Assembly: GCA_021816545.1 (NCBI GenBank)
Contig: JAKAXP010000029.1
Span: 1-14,523 of the forward strand
DNA length: 14,523 nt
Origin: Bacteroidota bacterium
GTDB lineage: Bacteria; Bacteroidota; Bacteroidia; Bacteroidales; VadinHA17
Reading direction: 5' to 3'
In this document: in pieces, positions 7,819 to 14,523 of the stretch
Position numbering within the stretch: position 1 is the first letter of the stretch
Layout: each line of letters starts with the position of its first letter
Notes under the pieces: model-generated
Databases searched by the model: none
Told to the model about the DNA's origin: nothing
Seen by the model: only the letters and a program-made list of their open reading frames with translations
Position numbers and translations under genes: made by a program

Positions 7819-8445
7819 TCATCCACCCTTTGAAGAATCATCAACTGTTCCGAAAGCATAGCCCTCAGCCTGTGCCTTTTTCAGAAACCGTTCAAGGTAG
7901 TGGGGCGCAGTGCTTGAAGCCTTGTCATGCAGGACGATGACCGAGCCCGGCTTTAACCTTCTCGTCAGCACAGAATAGGATTCCTCAGCATTGAGTCCCT
8001 GGTCAAAGTCATAGGGCATCAGGTCCCAGAAGACTATCCGCATGCTCCTCTCCAGTATCCTGTACTGTCTTACGCGGAGCCTGCCGTACGGAGGCCTGAA
8101 CAGGTTGCTGCAGGTTATATCCCTCCCCCTGAGTACGTCAGCGCAATAGGTCCTGACCGGTGTCTTCAGGCCGTTGAGGTGGCTGTAACCGTGATTGCCA
8201 ACCGTATGTCCTTCAGCAGCAATCCTTGCAAACAGGCCGGGTAACGCCATAACCCTGCTCCCTGTGCAGAAGAAGGTGGCCTTTACGCCACAGTCCCTGA
8301 GGATATCAAGTATACGGGGTGTGGATTCAGGATCAGGACCGTCGTCAAAGGTCAGGTATACCTTTTTGCCGCCGCCGCCAAGCCTGTAAATGGCGTCAGG
8401 GTAGATGATCCCGGCAGGAAACGGCCTGCTGTAATTCCTGATCAT
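7819..8445 (-). CDS. NodB-family polysaccharide deacetylase
   Basis: A 208-residue carbohydrate-esterase-4 (NodB) domain protein expected to remove N- or O-acetyl groups from a sugar polymer using a divalent metal. The motifs are present: TFDDGP with D34/D35, the metal-binding NHGYSH pair H85/H89, RPPYG with R117, and IVLHD with H173. The fourth motif is degenerate (WDLMPYDFD, 140-148), as in many members. The protein is essentially the bare domain: no signal peptide and no clear membrane helix at the N-terminus, so either it is cytoplasmic or it exports by an unrecognised route. Its start overlaps the stop of the DUF2723 gene as ATGA, implying coupled translation and perhaps action on the same glycan pathway. 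Substrate (peptidoglycan, a capsule or lipid-linked sugar) cannot be told. Confidence 0.92.
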   Translation of the reverse strand: MIRNYSRPFPAGIIYPDAIYRLGGGGKKVYLTFDDGPDPESTPRILDILRDCGVKATFFCTGSRVMALPGLFARIAAEGHTVGNHGYSHLNGLKTPVRTYCADVLRGRDITCSNLFRPPYGRLRVRQYRILERSMRIVFWDLMPYDFDQGLNAEESYSVLTRRLKPGSVIVLHDKASSTAPHYLERFLKKAQAEGYAFGTVDDSSKGG

Positions 8446-11400
8446 CTTGCCGGCATTTCACCGTAGAACCTGTTGAGATCACCCGAGGCCCTCTCAGCCA
8501 GTTCAGTCATTCCGTACCTGGTTGCAAGCCTGTAGACATCGAGCAGTGCCTGAAGCGAGACCGAAGCATTGAAATCAATCCCGTAGCTCTTTTCCTCAGG
8601 CAGACCGGCAATAAAGCTCAATGTTGCCACCGAGTTGTCAACTATGGTGGTGAAAAGCTTCTCTGCTTCATTTTTCCTTCCGGCCATTGCAAGTGCATCA
8701 CCGAGGTCAGTGCTGAAGTAATCATATGGCATCTTATCCGGAGGAACGATGCTCAGGCCCCTCTGCACCGCCGCCACAGCCCTTGCCGTATCACCTTCGA
8801 CAACCAGTGCCTTTGCAAGCTTGGCGAACTGACGCCTGAAGACGTCAAACATGCGACGGTTGTTCTCGTCAAGGTAGACACCCTCCTTATCAGCATTGCC
8901 CCAGCGGAATTTGTTCATCATGTTCTCATACATCTCCCTGGTGTCAACCATGCCAGTCTCCCCCTGCCCCGGAGGATCAATCCTTACAGGACTGACGCGG
9001 TAGGCCATCCCCTCAAGGATGAAATACTGCTCAAGACCTATGTATGTTGATGCAGGTACAGTTACTGAATAATAGAGCGGCCGCTCCCAGTTGTTGCCCG
9101 CCATGAAGTCAATAACCGCAAGGTCATCCTTGATGGCCATGCTATTGCTGAATTTCCATATCATGGGCTTTAGCATCCTGTCAGCATGCCATGGGCGGAC
9201 AGCACCGGTGGCAATCACATGGGCGGAATCAACGTCCACAATGAATTCCCTTACAGGGATGAAGTTGAAGAAATCACCGCGTCCGGAAAGATCAACCTTT
9301 GCCTTCGGGTCATCCGACCCTGCAAACTCAACAACCTTGCGGATCGGCGTCGGCTCCTTGATCAGTTCTTCAACAGGAAGCTGCACACGCTCACCTTCAA
9401 TGTACTTTTCAACGGGGAGGGTGAAAGGCAACGGATCAGATTCAAAGGCCTTGCGGCTCATTGTTTCAATATAGAATCCGCTCTGAAGGTAACTCAGGTT
9501 GGCAACCCGCACATCAGTGCGGAACCCCTCCACATCCTGGATGTACCAGAGAGGGAATGAGTCATTGTCTCCGTATGTAAGCAGCACCGCATTTTCATCA
9601 ACGGATGAGAGATAATTGGAGGCAATATCCCTTGCAGTATACCTGTCAGACCTGTCGTGATCATCATAGTTCTGCACTATCATAAGGAACGGTACAGCTG
9701 CCATCAGAACGACTGCCGGAATGATGGCAGCCGGATATTCCTTCATGAACTTCCTGAGTAACTCATACAGTAGCATGACGCTCATCCCTATCCATATGGC
9801 AAATGCATAGAATGATCCTGCGTAAGCATAGTCCCTCTCACGCGGCTGGCTGGGATTCTGGTTGAGATATGTAACGATGGCAAGCCCCGTCATCAGGAAC
9901 AGGAGGGCAACAAGGGACAGCCCCTTCCCGTCACGCCTGTACTGCCAGTAAATGCCTGCAAGTCCGGCAAGCAACGGCAGCAGGAAGTATTTGTTGCGGG
10001 CAGGGTTGTTGCGGTTCTCCTCCGGAAGAAGCGACTGGTCGCCGAGTCGGGCGTTGTCGATGAACGGAATGCCTGAAATCCAGTTGCCGTCCATGACGTT
10101 TCCGTTCCCCTGGACATCATTCTGCCTCCCGGCGAAGTTCCACATGAAGTACCTCATGTACATCACCCCCACCTGGTACCTGAAGAAGAACCTCAGGTTC
10201 TCGCCAAAGGAGGGGATGACAGCCTGCTCCGATTCCTGGCCTGACCTTATCGTGACCTTTGTTCCCCTTACCTTTCCCCAGTACTCATACTCCCGGATAT
10301 GACCGGGGTCACTGCTGTACATTCGCGGGAAAACCGTCATGAACCTTTTGTCATACTGGTACTCTGTGGTGTAATAAGGTTCATACCTGCCGTCCTTTTT
10401 GTTGTATCCGCCAATTTTCTTTTCAAGGCCTGTCACCGGTGCCGAGTAGTAATTGCCGTAGAGGAAGGGTGCACGCGGGTACTGTGACCTGTTGATGTAG
10501 TATATGAAAGAAAAGACATCCGACGGGTCATTCTGGTTCATTGGCGGGTGGGCATTGGCCCTTATTATTATGAGGGCAAAGGAAGAATAACCAAGGATCA
10601 GGACGGCAATCACCGTCATGGCGAAATTCAGAATTTTTTTGCCTTGTTTCAGCGAATACCATATGCCTCCGGAGATAAGTCCGGTAAGAAGCACCAGGTA
10701 GATATAGAGACCGGTATTGTAAGGCAGGCCAAGGCTGTTGACAAAGAACAGTTCAAACCAGCCTGCAACCTTTGCAACCCCCGGCACGAAGACGAAGTTA
10801 AGCACCCCGAGTATAAGGAATCCTGCGAGCAGTGCCCATATGACGCCGCGGGTTGTAACGGTATGCTTCCTGAAGTACCAGAGCAGCACTATAACCGGAA
10901 GCGCCAGCAGGTTCAGCAGGTGAACCCCTATTGAGAGGCCCATCAGGTATGCTATGAGGATGATCCAGCGGCCCGCGTGAGGGTCATCAGCTTCGTCATA
11001 CCAGCGGAGAATGGCCCAGACGACAGCGGCCGTAAAGAGTGAACTGGTACCGTAGACCTCGCCTTCCACGGCAGAGAACCAGAATGTATCTGAAAAAGCA
11101 TAGGCCAGGCCTCCGATGGCGCCGGCGGCAAGTATCGCAAAAGCCTTCCCTCCGGTTACTTCCGGGCCGTCACCTGTGGCAAGGCGTACGAGCCTGGTGA
11201 TGCTCCAGAACAGGAAGAGTATTGTGAAGGCGCTGGCAAAAGCCGACAGGATATTCACCATCATGGCCACTTTCGAGGTATCGCCTCCGGCGAAAAGGGA
11301 GAAGAAACGCCCCAGAAGGAGGAAGAACGGCGCGCCGGGAGGGTGCCCCACCTCGAGCCTGAAGGAACAGAGGATGAACTCCCCGCAGTCCCAGAAGCTG

Positions 11401-11495
11401 ACAGTCGGCTCGATTGTCATGAGGTAAATTACGAGAGATACGGCAAACACCGCCCATCCCGTTATGTTGTTCCACAGTCCGAATCCTTTTTTCAT
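8442..11495 (-). CDS. DUF2723 (GT117 / TMEM260-like) membrane protein with TPR-like tail
   Basis: A 1017-residue membrane protein. The N-terminal half has many hydrophobic helices and the DUF2723 signature: IEPTVSFWDCGEFI (28-41) with acidic D36 and E39 in the first external loop, then VGHPPGAP (49-56). This matches GT-C glycosyltransferases that use lipid-linked sugars. The human DUF2723 protein TMEM260 is a protein O-mannosyltransferase, so protein glycosylation is the best guess, but donor and acceptor are unknown. The C-terminal half is a large, probably periplasmic region ending in TPR-like helices (last 140 residues or so). I chose the ATG at 11495 because it gives MKKGFGLW and then the first helix, follows a purine-rich leader and makes an ATGA overlap with the mpg stop; a start at 11531 would lie deep inside mpg. 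The next gene also overlaps by ATGA. Confidence 0.9.
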   Translation of the reverse strand: MKKGFGLWNNITGWAVFAVSLVIYLMTIEPTVSFWDCGEFILCSFRLEVGHPPGAPFFLLLGRFFSLFAGGDTSKVAMMVNILSAFASAFTILFLFWSITRLVRLATGDGPEVTGGKAFAILAAGAIGGLAYAFSDTFWFSAVEGEVYGTSSLFTAAVVWAILRWYDEADDPHAGRWIILIAYLMGLSIGVHLLNLLALPVIVLLWYFRKHTVTTRGVIWALLAGFLILGVLNFVFVPGVAKVAGWFELFFVNSLGLPYNTGLYIYLVLLTGLISGGIWYSLKQGKKILNFAMTVIAVLILGYSSFALIIIRANAHPPMNQNDPSDVFSFIYYINRSQYPRAPFLYGNYYSAPVTGLEKKIGGYNKKDGRYEPYYTTEYQYDKRFMTVFPRMYSSDPGHIREYEYWGKVRGTKVTIRSGQESEQAVIPSFGENLRFFFRYQVGVMYMRYFMWNFAGRQNDVQGNGNVMDGNWISGIPFIDNARLGDQSLLPEENRNNPARNKYFLLPLLAGLAGIYWQYRRDGKGLSLVALLFLMTGLAIVTYLNQNPSQPRERDYAYAGSFYAFAIWIGMSVMLLYELLRKFMKEYPAAIIPAVVLMAAVPFLMIVQNYDDHDRSDRYTARDIASNYLSSVDENAVLLTYGDNDSFPLWYIQDVEGFRTDVRVANLSYLQSGFYIETMSRKAFESDPLPFTLPVEKYIEGERVQLPVEELIKEPTPIRKVVEFAGSDDPKAKVDLSGRGDFFNFIPVREFIVDVDSAHVIATGAVRPWHADRMLKPMIWKFSNSMAIKDDLAVIDFMAGNNWERPLYYSVTVPASTYIGLEQYFILEGMAYRVSPVRIDPPGQGETGMVDTREMYENMMNKFRWGNADKEGVYLDENNRRMFDVFRRQFAKLAKALVVEGDTARAVAAVQRGLSIVPPDKMPYDYFSTDLGDALAMAGRKNEAEKLFTTIVDNSVATLSFIAGLPEEKSYGIDFNASVSLQALLDVYRLATRYGMTELAERASGDLNRFYGEMPAR

Positions 11496-12016
11496 TTCTT
11501 TTCTTTTTCGTTCCTTATGATAAATCGCCACGGCTTGCTGATCCAGGGCTCGCCGGCATAGTCTATTCCCACTCTTGGCCCGGTAATGAGTTCAGTGCGG
11601 AAGCCGGTGTCCTCAATCCAGATCCGTCCTGATGATGCCAGGTCCTCCCGGTTGAATGTTCCGTCAATACCCAGCCCCTTTGTAACACGTCCCGGTCCGG
11701 AGTATTGACTTACTCCCCTTATAAGCACGGCCTGAGGGTCATCAGCTGTCCCGGTCACAATATTGAGCATCCAGTGCATTCCGTATACAAAGTAAATATA
11801 AAGATGGCCTCCTTCAAGATACATAGGCTCCGTCCGTTTTGTCTTTCCACTGCTGGCATGGCAGGCCCTGTCGTCAACACCAAGGTAAGCCTCTGTCTCC
11901 GTTATCATGTACCTTCCGGCTTTCTCTCCGTCTCCGATGACTATTTCCATGCCTGGCAGCAGCCCGGCAACCGTCACGGCATCGGCAAGAAAGAAATCCC
12001 GGTCAACTCTTCCCAT
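11492..12016 (-). CDS. mpg: 3-methyladenine DNA glycosylase (AAG/MPG family)
   Basis: A 174-residue base-excision repair enzyme that removes alkylated and deaminated purines such as 3-methyladenine and hypoxanthine. It begins with the family's DFFLADAV element. The active site is in ITETEAYLGVDDRACHA (38-54): E42 aligns with the catalytic Glu125 of human AAG, Y44 with Tyr127 and H53 with His136. The HLYIYFVYGMHWMLNIV core, the GPGRVTKGLGI element and the C-terminal PRVGIDYAGEPW...KPWRF segment also match. Length fits compact bacterial members. The gene follows guaD by only 9 nt and its stop overlaps the DUF2723 start (ATGA), so it is part of the leftward operon. No residue is missing from the active site. 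Confidence 0.95.
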   Translation of the reverse strand: MGRVDRDFFLADAVTVAGLLPGMEIVIGDGEKAGRYMITETEAYLGVDDRACHASSGKTKRTEPMYLEGGHLYIYFVYGMHWMLNIVTGTADDPQAVLIRGVSQYSGPGRVTKGLGIDGTFNREDLASSGRIWIEDTGFRTELITGPRVGIDYAGEPWISKPWRFIIRNEKEKK

Positions 12017-12025
12017 CGGAAATTA

Positions 12026-12505
12026 TCAGTATTGTATCTTATCGGGAAGCTCCTCCCATTTCTCCAGTATCCTGTCACCTTCCTCCTTAAGTCCTCGGAT
12101 CATCTGAATTGTCCTTTCACCATTGCCGAGGGCAAGCTCCTCATAAATGTGATTGTCGCTGAATCCGGCAGCCGCAGCGCGATACCTGTCGGAGGCATAT
12201 ACTATTCTCTTTATGCCTGCCCAGTAAATTGCCCCGAGACACATCGGGCACGGCTCGCAGGATGCATAGATTGTGCAGCCGTCAAGGTCATGTGTCCCTT
12301 TTCTTTCTGCTGCCATTCTGATTGCCATCACCTCAGCATGTGCGGTGGGGTCATGCCCGGGAACAACCCTGTTGCCGGCACTGGCAATCACCTTTCCTTC
12401 CTTTACAATAACAGCCCCGAAGGGGCCACCTCCGTCTTCCATGTTCTCCCCTGCCGTCCTGATTGCCAGTTCAAGGAATTTACTGTCCTCACCGTTGAGT
12501 TTCAT
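12026..12505 (-). CDS. guaD: Guanine deaminase (CDA-fold, GuaD type)
   Basis: A 159-residue zinc-dependent deaminase expected to convert guanine to xanthine and ammonia in purine salvage or breakdown. Zinc and catalytic residues of the cytidine-deaminase fold are present: H56 and E58 in PTAHAEVMAI, then C86 and C89 in SCEPCPMCLGAIYWAG. The GGGPFGAVIVK element (25-35), the DPTAHAEV context and the AAGFSDNHIYEEL stretch favour the bacterial GuaD subfamily (156 residues in B. subtilis) over the tRNA deaminase TadA, which remains the main alternative. I chose the ATG at 12505 (MKLNGED), which matches the family start; an ATG at 12523 would add six residues. First gene of the leftward operon, divergent from rplM. 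Confidence 0.88.
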   Translation of the reverse strand: MKLNGEDSKFLELAIRTAGENMEDGGGPFGAVIVKEGKVIASAGNRVVPGHDPTAHAEVMAIRMAAERKGTHDLDGCTIYASCEPCPMCLGAIYWAGIKRIVYASDRYRAAAAGFSDNHIYEELALGNGERTIQMIRGLKEEGDRILEKWEELPDKIQY

Positions 12506-12637
12506 CAATAACAGTTGTAACAATTATCAGGGTGTAAAAATAAGAAAAGAATACCGCACCGTTAAACAGACTGAATGTATCAATATTAAATACTGTCAGA
12601 GGTATGTTTCTTCTGAACATGCGGATATTAAAGAAAT

Positions 12638-12668
12638 TAAAAGTACAACATATTGCTCGGAATAAAAA
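12638..12668 (-). promoter_or_regulatory. Possible weak divergent promoter for the guaD operon
   Basis: On the minus strand the box TACTTTTA (12645-12638) differs from TAnnTTTG only in the last base. It lies at the mirror position of the rplM -7 box within the inverted repeat. The expected -33 triplet reads TTT instead of TTG. If used, the guaD mRNA would have a leader of about 130 nt. No better promoter was seen in the 240-nt divergent region. Confidence 0.3.
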
Positions 12669-12677
12669 TATGTTGTA
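12644..12677. repeat. Perfect 9-bp inverted repeat overlapping the rplM promoter
   Basis: TACAACATA (12644-12652) and TATGTTGTA (12669-12677) are exact reverse complements separated by 16 nt. The left arm ends one base before the -33 TTG of the rplM promoter and the right arm shares two bases with its -7 box. This placement suits an operator for a dimeric regulator. It could also reflect two overlapping promoters facing away from each other, because each strand reads TATGTTGTA followed by a T-rich box. Confidence 0.6.
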
Positions 12678-12683
12678 TTTTTG
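12653..12683 (+). promoter_or_regulatory. Bacteroidota-type promoter for rplM-rpsI
   Basis: A -33 TTG (12653-12655) is followed after a 20-nt spacer by TATTTTTG (12676-12683), an exact match to the TAnnTTTG -7 consensus of the primary sigma factor in Bacteroidota. Transcription would begin near 12687-12690, giving a leader of about 55-60 nt before the rplM GTG. It drives rplM and rpsI, and perhaps rpsB. Confidence 0.75.
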
Positions 12684-12686
12684 CAG

Positions 12687-12702
12687 ACCCCAAAAAAGGG
12701 GT
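12687..12702 (+). promoter_or_regulatory. 5'-terminal hairpin in the rplM leader
   Basis: ACCCC (12687-12691), a loop of six A, and GGGGT (12698-12702) form a perfect 5-bp stem at or within a few bases of the predicted transcription start. A T-rich stretch (TATTTATTTT) follows. It may protect the 5' end of the mRNA, bind L13 for autogenous control, or act as a weak attenuator. No role is proven by the sequence. Confidence 0.5.
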
Positions 12703-12745
12703 ATTTATTTTAAAAAATCATTAATTAACAAAACCTTAGTACAAA

Positions 12746-13201
12746 GTGAACACCTTAAGCTACAAGACAGTTTCAGCCAACAAGGCGACTGTTGAGAAAG
12801 AGTGGGTACTTGTAGATGCGGAGGGTCAGACACTCGGGCGTCTGGCATCTGTTGTTGCCCTGATGCTGAGGGGGAAGCACAAGACAAGCTTCACGCCTCA
12901 TGTTGACTGCGGGGATAACGTGATAGTTATCAATGCAGAAAAAGTTGCACTCACGGGAGCAAAGATGACTGACAAGGAGTACATCAGGCATACGGGTTAT
13001 CCCGGAGGCCAGAGGATCGTCAAGGCTGACGAGCTGATGAAGAAGCATCCGACGCGGCTTATAGAATATGCCGTGAAGGGTATGCTTCCGAAAAACAGGC
13101 TCGGCCACGCTATCTTCAGGAACCTTTACGTGTATGAAGGCCCGGCGCATAAGCACGAGGCCCAGCAACCCAAACTAATCGATTTAAAAACCATTAAGTA
13201 A
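12746..13201 (+). CDS. rplM: 50S ribosomal protein L13
   Basis: A 151-residue component of the large ribosomal subunit. The start is GTG at 12746: it gives MNTLSYKTVSANKATVEKEW, the same N-terminal style as other Bacteroidota L13 proteins, and no in-frame ATG lies nearby. Family hallmarks are VLVDAEGQTLGRLAS, LRGKHKTSFTPHVDCGDNVI, the HTGYPGG loop and AVKGMLPKNRLGHAIFRNL. The length is slightly longer than E. coli L13 (142). Transcribed from the promoter and leader hairpin just upstream. It is separated from rpsI by only 5 nt, the usual rplM-rpsI pair. A GTG start with no Shine-Dalgarno sequence and an A-rich leader suggests translation depends on the leader context. Confidence 0.98.
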   Translation: MNTLSYKTVSANKATVEKEWVLVDAEGQTLGRLASVVALMLRGKHKTSFTPHVDCGDNVIVINAEKVALTGAKMTDKEYIRHTGYPGGQRIVKADELMKKHPTRLIEYAVKGMLPKNRLGHAIFRNLYVYEGPAHKHEAQQPKLIDLKTIK

Positions 13202-13206
13202 GAAAC

Positions 13207-13593
13207 ATGGAAGTTATCAACGCTATCGGAAGAAGGAAAGCGGCTGTTGCAAGGGTCTACCTCAGCGACGGTAAGGGACAGATCACGATCAATGACAGGG
13301 AGTACAAGAATTATTTCCCGAATGAGATCCTGCAGTATGTCGTCCTCCAGCCACTCAACCTTCTTAATGTTGCCGACAAATTTGACATCAAAGTCACCCT
13401 TGACGGCGGTGGATCCAAAGGTCAGGCAGAGGCGGTACGTCTTGCGATTTCCAGGGCTCTGATCAAGGTTGATCCGGAGTTCAAGCCCAAGCTGAAGGCA
13501 GAAGGTTTTACCACGCGTGATCCGCGCGAGGTTGAAAGAAAGAAGCCCGGTCAGCCCAAGGCACGCAAGAGATTCCAGTTCAGTAAGCGTTAG
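13207..13593 (+). CDS. rpsI: 30S ribosomal protein S9
   Basis: A 128-residue small-subunit protein whose C-terminal tail reaches the P-site tRNA. It opens with MEVINAIGRRKAAVARVYL, shows the GQITINDREYKNYF segment, DVKVTL-like core (FDIKVTLDGGGSKGQAEAVRLAISRAL) and the very basic end KKPGQPKARKRFQFSKR. The terminal SKR is conserved in bacterial S9. Full length for the family (E. coli 130). It begins 5 nt after rplM, so the two are co-transcribed. A 115-nt gap with potential RNA structure separates it from rpsB. Confidence 0.98.
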   Translation: MEVINAIGRRKAAVARVYLSDGKGQITINDREYKNYFPNEILQYVVLQPLNLLNVADKFDIKVTLDGGGSKGQAEAVRLAISRALIKVDPEFKPKLKAEGFTTRDPREVERKKPGQPKARKRFQFSKR

Positions 13594-13603
13594 GAGTTCA
13601 ACA

Positions 13604-13672
13604 GCAATTTATATAGATGCAGGTTTAGTATCTAAATTGCATTGACTTCCCGCCAGGAACTACTCTGCAATT
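13604..13672 (+). promoter_or_regulatory. Possible alternative RNA stems in the rpsI-rpsB gap
   Basis: GCAATTTA (13604-13611) pairs perfectly with TAAATTGC (13633-13640), extended by GAT/ATC (13616-13618 with 13630-13632) across a 4-nt bulge. The same AATTGCA (13635-13641) can pair instead with TGCAATT (13666-13672). The two stems cannot coexist. A 9-nt direct repeat ATTGACTTC occurs at 13641-13649 and 13670-13678. No T-run follows either stem, so neither is a standard terminator. A role in S2 control or in processing of the rpsI-rpsB transcript is inference. Confidence 0.4.
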
Positions 13673-13708
13673 GACTTCACAGAACGTAAACTTAACAACA
13701 CAATCAAA

Positions 13709-14523
13709 ATGTCAAGAACCAATTTCAAAGAATTACTGGATGCCGGTGTACACTTCGGGCACCTCAAGAGGAAATGGAACCCGGCTATGGCTCCCTACAT
13801 CTTCATGGAGCGCAACGGCATTCACATCATTGACCTTGAAAAAACCACTGTAAAGATAGACGAGGCCGCTTCTGCAATGAAGCAGATTGCCAAGTCAGGC
13901 CGCAAGGTACTATTCGTCGCCACAAAAAAACAGGCGAAGGATATCGTGGCCGAAAAGGTCGGATCAGTGAACATGCCATACGTGACAGAAAGATGGCCGG
14001 GCGGAATGCTCACCAACTTCCCCACAATCCGTAAGGCAGTCAAAAAAATGGGCTCCATCGACAAAATGGCAACAGACGGCACCTTTGACAACCTCTCAAA
14101 GAGGGAAAAGCTGCAGATCACACGCCAGAGAGCCAAGCTTGAAAAGAACCTCGGTTCAATTGCCGACATGACCCGCCAGCCTTCAGCGCTGTTCGTGGTT
14201 GACGTAGCCAAGGAGCATATTGCTGTCCATGAGGCTAAAAGACTCGGTATTCCGGTTTTCGCAATGGTTGATACAAACTCGGATCCGTCAGATATCGACT
14301 TCGTGATCCCTGCTAATGATGACGCCGCCAAGTCAATATCACTGGTGATTGACATCATGTGCCAGGCAATTGCTGAAGGACTCAATGAGCGGAAAGCCGA
14401 GAAAGACAAGGACAGCCCGCAGGCTGACAGGGAAGAGATGCCGGAAGGCTCCCGCAAGGGCAAATTCAGGGCTGCCGACTATGAAGAGGAGAAACCTGTG
14501 GTGAAGGTTAACGACTCCGTTGA
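13709..14523 (+). CDS. rpsB: 30S ribosomal protein S2, 3' end outside window
   Basis: The first 271 codons of S2, a small-subunit protein. The start gives MSRTNFKELLDAGVHFGHLK followed by RKWNPAMAPYIFMERNGIHIIDLEKT, the family's strongest signature. Further matches are FVATKKQAKDIV, the ERWPGGMLTNFPTIRK loop and the FVVDVAKEHIAVHEAKRLGIPVFAMVDTNSDP region. After about residue 235 the sequence becomes charged and variable (KDKDSPQADREEMPEG onward), a tail that is commonly extended in Bacteroidota. The frame is still open at the right edge; the final TGA of the window is out of frame. It follows rpsI by 115 nt; tsf is the usual next gene but is not visible. No promoter with a good -7 box was found in the gap, so read-through from rplM-rpsI is likely. 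Confidence 0.97.
   Translation, partial: MSRTNFKELLDAGVHFGHLKRKWNPAMAPYIFMERNGIHIIDLEKTTVKIDEAASAMKQIAKSGRKVLFVATKKQAKDIVAEKVGSVNMPYVTERWPGGMLTNFPTIRKAVKKMGSIDKMATDGTFDNLSKREKLQITRQRAKLEKNLGSIADMTRQPSALFVVDVAKEHIAVHEAKRLGIPVFAMVDTNSDPSDIDFVIPANDDAAKSISLVIDIMCQAIAEGLNERKAEKDKDSPQADREEMPEGSRKGKFRAADYEEEKPVVKVNDSV

Noticed and set aside
11496..11531. Earlier start for the DUF2723 protein at 11531
   Set aside because: It adds a charged 12-residue stretch before the first helix and overlaps mpg by 40 nt, while 11495 gives the usual N-terminus and an ATGA junction.
11705..12511. A 268-codon open frame on the plus strand opposite mpg and guaD
   Set aside because: It spans the full antisense of two clearly recognised genes, its translation has no recognisable domain, and it crosses their junction; it is a shadow of the real coding strand.
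12687..12712. The CCCC-A6-GGGG hairpin as a simple transcription terminator
   Set aside because: The stem is only 5 bp, the following tract is interrupted (TATTTATTTT), and it lies directly downstream of a good promoter; no upstream plus-strand gene needs terminating here.
13822..14463. A 213-codon open frame on the minus strand opposite rpsB
   Set aside because: The plus strand encodes an unmistakable S2 protein; the antisense product is low-complexity and rich in Ser, Ala and Phe, as expected from reading S2 codons backwards.
14521..14523. TGA at the right edge as the stop of rpsB
   Set aside because: Codons counted from the ATG at 13709 place a codon at 14519-14521, so this TGA is out of frame; rpsB continues past the window.

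Overview
The window looks like a chromosomal segment of a Bacteroidota bacterium, most likely Bacteroidales or Marinilabiliales. The case rests on these points. Leaders are A-rich with no clear Shine-Dalgarno sequences. A promoter with a TTG / TAnnTTTG architecture precedes rplM. The L13, S9 and S2 proteins are Bacteroidota-like (for example an S9 tail ending in RFQFSKR). Several families are typical of the phylum: DUF2723 membrane glycosyltransferase-like protein, DUF6427-like membrane protein, TerB/ABCG fusion transporter. No insertion sequence, phage gene, tRNA, rRNA or CRISPR array was seen, and the coding density is very high.

Left block, plus strand (1-5503). The 3' part of an APC-family amino-acid permease is followed by a 1013-residue ABC transporter. 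The transporter carries a TerB-like N-terminal region, an ABCG-type ATPase, a six-helix permease and a long external loop. Next come a helix-rich lipoprotein of unknown function and a small secreted beta-rich protein. The last three are closely spaced (38 and 1 nt) and may form one envelope-related operon of unknown role.

Middle block, minus strand, transcribed right to left (12505 to 5504). The order is guanine deaminase (guaD), 3-methyladenine DNA glycosylase (mpg), DUF2723 GT-C-like protein with a TPR-like tail, NodB polysaccharide deacetylase, purD and a DUF6427-like membrane protein. Three junctions are ATGA stop/start overlaps, so this is probably one operon, perhaps with an internal promoter ahead of purD. 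It mixes purine metabolism and repair with envelope or glycan functions. It meets the left block tail to tail at TGATCA with no base between the two stop codons.

Right block, plus strand (12746 to the end). rplM, rpsI and the 5' 271 codons of rpsB form a ribosomal protein cluster. The 240-nt divergent region upstream of rplM holds a strong promoter match embedded in a perfect 9-bp inverted repeat, plus a CCCC-A6-GGGG hairpin at the predicted mRNA 5' end. The 115-nt rpsI-rpsB gap contains sequences able to form two mutually exclusive stems. These two non-coding regions and the TerB/ABCG-lipoprotein cluster are the most interesting parts of the window. I found no clearly new multi-gene system beyond that cluster.
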